In this document: in pieces, positions 7,017-12,922 of the stretch | Position numbering within the stretch: position 1 is the stretch's first letter | Layout: every line of letters begins with the position of its first letter | Source: Acidobacteriota bacterium | GTDB taxonomy: Bacteria; Acidobacteriota; Holophagae; Thermotomaculales; Thermotomaculaceae | Length of the DNA: 15,222 nucleotides | Assembly (NCBI GenBank): GCA_027038695.1 | Contig: JALWHA010000087.1 | Span: 1 to 15,222, forward strand | Direction: 5' to 3' | Translations under genes and position numbers: made by a program | Notes under the pieces: model-generated | The model's database searches: none | Told to the model about the DNA's origin: nothing | The model's input: the letters and a program-made list of their open reading frames with translations, nothing else

Positions 7017-8105
7017 TTAAAACTTGAAGTTAAAGTCAATTTGAAGAAGTTTTGAACTCACACTGTCGTCAATTATCCTCTTCATATCGTAGTAATCAAT
7101 TGTTAAATAAACATTTTTACCCAACCCGTATTTAATTTCCAGCTCATGCCCCTTAACATCCGTTTTGCCTCCGAAGGCATCTGAATCGGGGAAAATGTCA
7201 AGCCATGCGTCTTTTTCAAGGTACCTGTAATTGTACTTAACCTCAAAATCACCGAACTTCTTTACCTTTTTACCGAAACTGAAACCTAAATCGTAACCGG
7301 AATCATTGTCATCGGCATCGGAGTTTGAAACATATTCACCAAACAGTTTAAAGTAATGAATATAAGAAGACTCAACCTTCCACTTAACCTCAAAATTCGG
7401 GTTTAAAACAGAGTAATCGTAAATCAGCTTACCCTCTGAATCATAGGAATTTGTGTGTGAAGAATACTCAAACGAGTTGCCTTTGGCGTGGATTGCAGAA
7501 TAATAGGCAATTCCCGCTTTAACCTTTGCATTGCCCAATTTCAATTCAATACCCGGCTGAACAAAGTACAAAAACGGGTCAGCCCCGCTTGACTCAAACT
7601 CGTCAAGGACTATGTAAGAGCCGTTAAAGAACAATTTTGTATTTTCACTTACCTGTGTTTTGTAAATAAAGCCTGCTCCCTCGGGGGTAATATCGGAATC
7701 CCACAGTAAGTCGGTAGGCCTGAAAAGGGTATGCTTAATACCTTTGTACTTTCCGCCCCAGATTAAAAGGTTTTGAAAAGGTTTGTACTCAACATAGGCA
7801 TAATCAAGGTTAAACTCCTTTTTAGAATCAGAGTCGCCTAAAGTTACATTTGTTGACCTCGGGTCTCCCGAGCCTGTTGCAAACCCTGCCCCAAACTTTA
7901 CCTTTTCGTTAATTAGTGTTTCAAAGCCTATTCTAAACCTTATTCTCGTTCTGTACCTATCAACCTTAGCGGTTTGGTCCCTGTACTCCTCCCTTAAGCG
8001 AAAATCGCCTTTAAACTTAGTGTTTGTTATCCATGAAGGAAGGGATTGCGCATAAAGGGAACAAAAAGTAAAGAACACAATGACAGGTAAGAAAATCTTC
8101 TTCAT
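7017..8105 (-). CDS. Outer-membrane beta-barrel porin of the putative porin (Porin_5) type
   Basis: A 362-residue exported protein. Residues 1-20 are a signal peptide (MKKIFLPVIVFF core, cleavage after YAQ). The remainder is an alternation of short amphipathic beta strands ending in an aromatic residue (IDFNFKF), the usual signal for the BAM assembly machine. DFRLREEYRD at 34-43, the basic strand YRTRIRFRIG at 51-60, and SGDPRSTNVTLGDSDSKKEF with LDYAYVEYKP resemble the putative porin family, where GDPxSTNxTL and a DxAYxxY strand are typical. The start is the ATG at 8105, behind GGAGG five bases upstream; an in-frame ATG at 8117 overlaps that site and has none of its own. It is first in the pst operon directly downstream of Pho-type boxes, so a role in passage of phosphate or phosphate compounds through the outer membrane, like PhoE or OprP in other bacteria, is a reasonable inference. 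Many basic residues in the barrel would suit an anion. Confidence 0.82.
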   Translation of the reverse strand: MKKIFLPVIVFFTFCSLYAQSLPSWITNTKFKGDFRLREEYRDQTAKVDRYRTRIRFRIGFETLINEKVKFGAGFATGSGDPRSTNVTLGDSDSKKEFNLDYAYVEYKPFQNLLIWGGKYKGIKHTLFRPTDLLWDSDITPEGAGFIYKTQVSENTKLFFNGSYIVLDEFESSGADPFLYFVQPGIELKLGNAKVKAGIAYYSAIHAKGNSFEYSSHTNSYDSEGKLIYDYSVLNPNFEVKWKVESSYIHYFKLFGEYVSNSDADDNDSGYDLGFSFGKKVKKFGDFEVKYNYRYLEKDAWLDIFPDSDAFGGKTDVKGHELEIKYGLGKNVYLTIDYYDMKRIIDDSVSSKLLQIDFNFKF

Positions 8106-8133
8106 CAAAACCTCCATAAAATTAATCGTTTAC

Positions 8134-8139
8134 ATTGTG
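8134..8139 (-). promoter_or_regulatory. Possible -10 element of the porin-pst operon
   Basis: CACAAT (4 of 6 to TATAAT) lies 9 bp downstream of the last Pho-type repeat. In known PhoB-dependent promoters the -10 follows the boxes at about this distance and the boxes replace the -35. RNA would start near 8127, giving a leader of roughly 22 nt to the ATG at 8105. The match is weak; TTTATT at 8146-8141 is an alternative. Confidence 0.3.
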
Positions 8140-8148
8140 GAATAAAAT

Positions 8149-8187
8149 TGTTAAGGGAAAATTACGGTTTTGTTAAGAAATAGTTAA
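8149..8187 (-). promoter_or_regulatory. Tandem PhoB/PhoP-type boxes upstream of the porin-pst operon
   Basis: Read on the minus strand, four six-base units follow each other every 11 bp: TTAACT (8187-8182), TTAACA (8176-8171), a degenerate GTAATT (8165-8160) and TTAACA (8154-8149), each separated by 5 bp. The 11-bp period places the sites on one face of the helix and is the spacing of PhoB boxes (7-bp repeats with 4-bp spacers) and of Bacillus PhoP boxes (TTAACA-like units with about 5-bp spacers). The array starts 4 bp after the phoR stop codon and lies upstream of the porin-pstSCAB-phoU genes, with phoB encoded just beyond phoR. Binding by this PhoB is inferred from position and spacing. 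Confidence 0.7.
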
Positions 8188-8190
8188 GAT

Positions 8191-9909
8191 TTAAGGAAGG
8201 TAAATTTCAAAAACAGTGCCTCTGTTTGGTTCGCTTTTTACCCTTATCTCACCTGAATACATTTCAACAATATGCTTTACAATTGAAAGCCCAAGGCCTG
8301 TGCCCCCAGTTTTCTTTGAACGGGACTTGTCAACGACATAAAATCGCTCAAAAACTCTGTCAATTTTATCGGAAGGTATTCCAATCCCTGTGTCTTTTAC
8401 CGAAACAAAGAGCCTGTCGTCTTTCACTTTAGCGTTAACCTCAACAAAGCCTCTTTCAGTGTAACGGATAGCATTATCAATCAGGTTAATAAGCAACTGC
8501 TCAAAGGAAAACCTGTCCACCTCATATGTTAAACCTTCTTCACATAAAAACCTTAATTCTATGTCTTTATTTGCAGCCTTTTTTCTAAAAAGAGTTATTA
8601 CTGTTTCAATAATCTCGCAAATATTCTCCCTCTTTTTTTCCAGTTTCTTTTCGTGAGTATCTTCAAGGTTTGATAAGAGAAGCATATCGTCTATAAGCCT
8701 GACCATCCTTTCAACATTGGATTCAATTAAAGGGAGGTAAGGGGAATCAACCCCGTCGTTTCTCATTGTTTCAATAAACCCCTTTACAATTGTTATAGGT
8801 GTTTTCAACTCATGGGTAGCGTTAACCACAAAGTCTTTTTTTACCTTCCGCAACCTTATCTTTTCCGTTAAGTCATAGAATATAAATAGTTTTTCTCCAG
8901 TAGATTCAATATCTATTACCGAAACCTCAAATACTGAACCATTATGAGTAAGTTTAAACCTCTCCTTAAAATTATCCTTTAAAACTTTCTCAACAAAATC
9001 AATGAAGTCATTGTCCCTGACAACCTCCCACAAAAACCTGTTGCTTAAATTATTAAGGCTAAACAAATCGGCAAATTTTTTGTTGAAAAAGGTTATCCTT
9101 CCATCCCCTTCAACAAGGACAACAGCCTCGGTTAATGCGTTCATCAGGGTTTCAAGTTTCACCTTTTCCTTCTCAATTAAGGAGATATCCCTTCTCAACT
9201 CTGAAACCATCTCGTTGAATCCCCTTGAAATATATGCAAACTCATCGTCTGAATTTATTGAAATTTCAACATTCAAATTTCCATTTTTCACCTCTGTTAT
9301 TGCCCCCATCAAGCCTTCAAGGGGAGAAAACACCTTCTTAAAATAAAAGAAAAGAATAAAAACAGAAAGCAAAAACAGGGTAAGGGAAATTGCAACAATG
9401 GTATTTGAAAACCTTTTTAAGGTAGTTTCCACCTCGGTTAAAAATGTACTGATCCTTAAAAATCCGATTATCCTGCCGTTTGAAATTAACGGAGAAGCGG
9501 CATAAAGCAGTTTTTTATTCAATGTATGGCTAAGTCTTATTGAATACCCGAAGCCCTTACTTAAACTGTCTATCACCTCAGGCCTGTTTTTGTGGTTCTC
9601 CATCTTTGAAGGCTCATAGTTTGAGTCTGCCACAACTTTACCGTCAGGAAGGATAACCGTAATTCTCAAACCTGTATCTTTGCCTAATAGTTTAACCTCT
9701 CTGTCAAGGCTTTGATAATCCCTATTTTTTAAAAAAACTATTACATCTTTTGAGTAGAGAGAGATATCATTTTTTAAGTCATTAACAAGGATTTTAATGT
9801 AAATATTCTTAAAAACGGCATAACTTACGAAGATTGAGAGAATAGAAAGGGAAAAGAGCAGGCTACCGACAAAAACAACCAGTTTTTTAAACAGTCTGCT
9901 ATCCTTCAA
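8191..9909 (-). CDS. phoR: Phosphate-sensing histidine kinase PhoR (TTG start)
   Basis: A 572-residue membrane kinase. Order of parts: membrane segment 10-33; extracytoplasmic region about 34-167; second membrane segment 168-190; HAMP linker about 191-243; PAS domain about 250-350; HisKA with phosphorylated His366 in NATHELKTP; and the ATPase domain with N box NLIDNAIRYT (475-484), DTGIGIP (506-512), and GGTGLGLSIV (535-544). The extracytoplasmic region makes it longer than E. coli PhoR and similar to Bacillus-type PhoR. It phosphorylates PhoB when phosphate is scarce, with PhoU and PstSCAB supplying the signal. It begins with TTG at 9909, 11 bp inside the end of phoB; an AGGA site is 7 bases upstream, a stop at 9921-9919 closes the frame, and no ATG or GTG occurs before the first membrane segment. 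phoB-phoR coupling by overlap follows. Confidence 0.93.
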   Translation of the reverse strand: MKDSRLFKKLVVFVGSLLFSLSILSIFVSYAVFKNIYIKILVNDLKNDISLYSKDVIVFLKNRDYQSLDREVKLLGKDTGLRITVILPDGKVVADSNYEPSKMENHKNRPEVIDSLSKGFGYSIRLSHTLNKKLLYAASPLISNGRIIGFLRISTFLTEVETTLKRFSNTIVAISLTLFLLSVFILFFYFKKVFSPLEGLMGAITEVKNGNLNVEISINSDDEFAYISRGFNEMVSELRRDISLIEKEKVKLETLMNALTEAVVLVEGDGRITFFNKKFADLFSLNNLSNRFLWEVVRDNDFIDFVEKVLKDNFKERFKLTHNGSVFEVSVIDIESTGEKLFIFYDLTEKIRLRKVKKDFVVNATHELKTPITIVKGFIETMRNDGVDSPYLPLIESNVERMVRLIDDMLLLSNLEDTHEKKLEKKRENICEIIETVITLFRKKAANKDIELRFLCEEGLTYEVDRFSFEQLLINLIDNAIRYTERGFVEVNAKVKDDRLFVSVKDTGIGIPSDKIDRVFERFYVVDKSRSKKTGGTGLGLSIVKHIVEMYSGEIRVKSEPNRGTVFEIYLP

Positions 9910-10573
9910 ACTTATATCCTACCCCCCTGACATTAACGATCTTTTTGCCCAAATCACCCAATTTATCCCTTAAATGCTTCAAATGAACATCAACAGTCCT
10001 TTCGCTAACATACTTTTCTTCCCATGCCTTATCTAAAATCTTTCCCCTTGAAAAAACCTTGTTTGGGTTTTTCAGAAAGAGTTTTAAAAGGTTAAACTCT
10101 GTTAAGGTTAACTCTATCTTTTTACCCTTTAAAAAAACATCGTGAGTGTCAAGGTTTATCAATATCTCGTCTTTGTACTTTAAAACATCCTTGCCATTAT
10201 CCTTGCCTGCCCTCTTTAAAACAGCCTTAACCCTTGCAACCAATTCCCTCACAGAAAAAGGCTTCGTTATATAATCGTCCGCACCTGTCTCAAGCCCGTA
10301 AACCCTGTCGTTTTCGTCTCCCCTTGCGGTAAGCATAATAATCGGTATGTCTTTGTAATCCTCACTTTCCCTTAAAATTTTTAAGATTTGAAAACCGTTA
10401 AGCCCGGGAAGCATAACATCAAGGATAATCAAATCTGGGATATCTTCCTTTAACTGCTCAAAAAGGGAATTCCCCTCTTCAAAACACCTTACAGAAAACC
10501 CCTCTTTTTCCAGGTTAACTTTAATTAGAGTTAAAATCCCATCTTCGTCATCAACGACAAAAACCCTTCTCAT
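9899..10573 (-). CDS. phoB: Phosphate response regulator PhoB (OmpR/PhoB family)
   Basis: A 224-residue two-domain response regulator of standard length. The receiver domain (1-120) has the acidic pocket Asp8/Asp9, phospho-acceptor Asp52 in LIILDVMLPG, Thr82 and Lys104 in YITKPF. The C-terminal winged-helix DNA-binding domain (about 130-224) has LTLTEFNLLKLF (155-166), recognition helix ERTVDVHLKHLRDKLG (191-206) and the wing VRGVGYKF (215-222). It is phosphorylated by PhoR and should activate the porin-pst operon through the boxes at 8149-8187. Its end overlaps phoR. The MRRVFVVDDE start is canonical, yet there is no ribosome site upstream; instead a strong extended -10 element ends 7 bp before the ATG, so the message may be leaderless. 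No Pho-type boxes are seen upstream of phoB itself. The symbol rests on gene context, since phoP is the name used in some lineages. Confidence 0.93.
   Translation of the reverse strand: MRRVFVVDDEDGILTLIKVNLEKEGFSVRCFEEGNSLFEQLKEDIPDLIILDVMLPGLNGFQILKILRESEDYKDIPIIMLTARGDENDRVYGLETGADDYITKPFSVRELVARVKAVLKRAGKDNGKDVLKYKDEILINLDTHDVFLKGKKIELTLTEFNLLKLFLKNPNKVFSRGKILDKAWEEKYVSERTVDVHLKHLRDKLGDLGKKIVNVRGVGYKFEG
9916..9921 (-). promoter_or_regulatory. Ribosome binding site for the TTG start of phoR
   Basis: TAGGAT on the minus strand lies within the last codons of phoB, with AGGA 7 bases before the TTG at 9909. Together with the in-frame stop directly upstream, it supports the TTG start and the 11-bp overlap of the two genes. 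Confidence 0.55.
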
Positions 10574-10580
10574 ATAAAAA

Positions 10581-10589
10581 ACTATAGCA
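10581..10589 (-). promoter_or_regulatory. Extended -10 promoter element immediately upstream of phoB
   Basis: The minus strand reads TGCTATAGT, an extended -10 (TG, one base, then TATAGT with 5 of 6 to TATAAT). Seven bases separate it from the ATG at 10573, so RNA would begin at or within a base or two of the start codon. The -35 region is T-rich with no good TTGACA match, which is usual when an extended -10 is present. Confidence 0.5.
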
Positions 10590-10655
10590 AAAATTTTAAA
10601 ATTAAAAACAAAAAAAGGGGGTCACATACTCCAAAACTTCTAATCAATAAGGTTC

Positions 10656-11723
10656 TTATTTAACAAACTTTAAAACTCTTTTTCTCAAATTATAGACCCT
10701 GATAAACCTCTTATCTGAAGACCCGCTTTCGTCACTTTCAATTAAATCGTCAACAAACAACACCCCGTCTCCATCTGAAAAAGCGGCAAAGCGGTTGTTG
10801 TCTTTATGCGTTTTTTCAAGTTTATATTCAACAACAAAAGAAAAATCCCTTTTTCTAAAAACGTCAACAAAACTTTGATGGCCAATCCTCTCGCCCCATC
10901 TCACATAAATAAAGTCTTTATCGTAAGAGATGTTTTCAACCTCGCATATACCGTTTAACAATCTATAATACTCTTCCGCTCCCATAAAATGGTATGTACC
11001 CTGCTTTTTATCGTCAGCCATTTTAAAATTAGAGGGAAATACTTGCACTTTTTGTAAAATCTCTAAATTATCTGGGTTTAATTTATATACAATATACCTT
11101 CCCATCTCAGCCGCATATAAGCAACTTTCATACCCATCATAAACGCATTTATACTCTTTGAAAAAATTCATCATACTTGAGTCTTTGAGAGAACTTGTTA
11201 ATTTCAATTTAGTATTTTTTCTAACCAACTTTCCGTTTTTTACCAACCCAAAACCCAAACTATTGGTGTAAAAAATCATCTTTTTCCCATCTCTGGAAAC
11301 CCATTTAAACCCCATTCCATAGCACATTCCATTCACAATATTTGAGATAAACCTATATGAATAGTTAAACTTTACCACCTTGCAATAATCAAAAATCAGA
11401 AAGCAATCAGGGTAAAACTGCATACCCAAAACTGATTCAAAACCGCCTGGCGCCTGAGCGTTTTTTACAAAGTATTTTTTCCGAACAACACCGTCTTGAG
11501 AAACAACAATAAACTTTCCCCTGCCTGCATAAAAGAAAGTGTTTTTATATTTGTTGTAATAAAAATAAGACCTTGGGTCATTCAATAAATCATCAGTAAT
11601 TTTCAGGTTTATAACCTTATCTGGTTTCAAAGGAATACACTTTTTAATGTGTATCTCCCCTGCCATCAAAAAAGTTGTTGCAAAAAGGCTAAGAAAAACA
11701 AGAAGAAAAACATTCTTTCTCAT
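10656..11723 (-). CDS. Exported protein of unknown function, possible beta-propeller
   Basis: A 355-residue protein with a clear signal peptide (MRKN, hydrophobic 5-20, cleavage likely after LMA at 21) and no lipobox, so it should be in the periplasm or outside. I do not recognise a named family. The mature part is a succession of short strands with aromatic residues. VKNAQAPGGFESV (86-98) followed by FYPDCFLIFD (103-112) parallels GSKGQGPENF and FYPDDFVFKD of the neighbouring upstream gene, so the two may be distant relatives with the same propeller-like fold. Cysteines at 29, 107 and several later positions are more frequent than in the other exported proteins here. The ATG has GGTGGGGA upstream, 40 bp after the end of the preceding gene. 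phoB follows after an 82-bp gap with its own promoter. Confidence 0.65.
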   Translation of the reverse strand: MRKNVFLLVFLSLFATTFLMAGEIHIKKCIPLKPDKVINLKITDDLLNDPRSYFYYNKYKNTFFYAGRGKFIVVSQDGVVRKKYFVKNAQAPGGFESVLGMQFYPDCFLIFDYCKVVKFNYSYRFISNIVNGMCYGMGFKWVSRDGKKMIFYTNSLGFGLVKNGKLVRKNTKLKLTSSLKDSSMMNFFKEYKCVYDGYESCLYAAEMGRYIVYKLNPDNLEILQKVQVFPSNFKMADDKKQGTYHFMGAEEYYRLLNGICEVENISYDKDFIYVRWGERIGHQSFVDVFRKRDFSFVVEYKLEKTHKDNNRFAAFSDGDGVLFVDDLIESDESGSSDKRFIRVYNLRKRVLKFVK

Positions 11724-11763
11724 ACAATCCCCACCTTCTTTTATCTCTTAAAATATCATTATT

Positions 11764-12894
11764 TTACCTGCAATGCCAGATAGCAAGCAAGTCTTTATAG
11801 CCTTTTTTGTAATTAAACCTCAAACACAAAACAAATGTTTCAGGCTTTATTTCAAGTGCCTCTTTAAAAAAGATAGTGCGTAAGTTTTCTTCATTCAAGT
11901 TAAAAGGATAGGTGGCAATCTCATTCCCATTAATATCAAACTTATGTATGCAAAACTTGAGCACATATCCACCTTTTTCATCAAAACTCTTGATTATTTT
12001 AGTGTTTTCTTCTTCAGACATCTTGATAGATTTATCAAGAGGTATAAGGGTTTGTTGCTCAACCACAAAAAACACTTTATCATTAACCGCAGAGCGAAAA
12101 GGGCCCTTAAATGTTGAACATTTGTAATAGGGTTTAGCCTTGACCATTTTCAAATTATGGTTTTTCAGGTTCATTATCAAAAAAGCGTTTCTATTAAACC
12201 TGTTTGTGTCAGGAATTGTCAAAACAGCAATATCAGGATTTATTACCCTTCCCTTTAGAGAGGTGTACTTACCACTAATTTTAGCTAAATTCAAGCCTTT
12301 TTCTTCAAACGCCTTTTTTATCTCTGAGAAAACTATTGCATCCTCAATCTTTCTATTTCCCACATGGTATTTTAAAAAAACCTTAAAATCATCCTTAACC
12401 ATCTTTATTATAGTTTCCACAACTACCGAAAACTTCTCATCTTTAAAAACAAAGTCATCGGGATAAAAGGGAAGGTTATCATAGGTGCTAACAAACTTTC
12501 CTTTACTATCAAATACTTTAATTATGTTTCCTTCCCCAATAATAACAAAGGGATTAAAAAACCTGATTGCACTTAACCCGTATTTAAAGTTTTCAGGCCC
12601 CTGCCCCTTACTCCCAAAAATTTCTATTGAATAAGGCTTAACCAACGGCAGTTTATAGTAAAAATAGTGCATATCCCTCTGCATTCCACGATACAAACCA
12701 TAAATTGTATTTTCTGAAGGCGCATAATCAAGTTTCCTCAAGGGGATAAAATCGTCGCTTTGGTCTGATAGAATAATTTTAAAATTACCGTATTGCTTTT
12801 GTTTTTTATTACTCCCTTTTTTTGTCGCACAGGATAGAGAAAAAACAAAAATCAGGATTACAAAAACATTAAAAATATTTTTAACTTTAATCAT
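11764..12894 (-). CDS. Probable lipoprotein with six-bladed beta-propeller-like sequence
   Basis: A 376-residue protein. The N terminus MIKVKNIFNVFVILIFVFSLSC is a signal sequence ending at Cys22. The residues before it (S-L-S) depart from the classic L-A-G lipobox, so lipid attachment is likely but not certain. The linker after Cys22 is lysine-rich (ATKKGSNKKQK), as in surface or periplasmic lipoproteins. GSKGQGPENF at 94-103 matches the GxxGxGPGEF signature that I associate with six-bladed propeller proteins common in Bacteroidota and other diderms; KVFDSKGKFVSTYDNLPFYP (126-145) fits a propeller blade. No catalytic residues are visible; such proteins usually bind ligands or partners. The ATG has AAAGGGG upstream and lies 28 bp after the RND gene, so cotranscription with the pump is likely. 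An accessory role for that pump is possible but unproven. Confidence 0.68.
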   Translation of the reverse strand: MIKVKNIFNVFVILIFVFSLSCATKKGSNKKQKQYGNFKIILSDQSDDFIPLRKLDYAPSENTIYGLYRGMQRDMHYFYYKLPLVKPYSIEIFGSKGQGPENFKYGLSAIRFFNPFVIIGEGNIIKVFDSKGKFVSTYDNLPFYPDDFVFKDEKFSVVVETIIKMVKDDFKVFLKYHVGNRKIEDAIVFSEIKKAFEEKGLNLAKISGKYTSLKGRVINPDIAVLTIPDTNRFNRNAFLIMNLKNHNLKMVKAKPYYKCSTFKGPFRSAVNDKVFFVVEQQTLIPLDKSIKMSEEENTKIIKSFDEKGGYVLKFCIHKFDINGNEIATYPFNLNEENLRTIFFKEALEIKPETFVLCLRFNYKKGYKDLLAIWHCR

Positions 12895-12922
12895 TTTTAA
12901 TCCCCTTTAGCATACCTAATCC

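Noticed and set aside
10592..10603. Perfect palindrome AATTTTAAAATT upstream of phoB as an operator
   Set aside because: It is made only of A and T in a very AT-rich gap, so it is expected by chance; it overlaps the promoter spacer but has no second copy.
10604..10630. Intrinsic terminator before phoB (CCCCC followed by a T run on the minus strand)
   Set aside because: There is a T run but no G-rich partner to form a stem, so no hairpin can be drawn.
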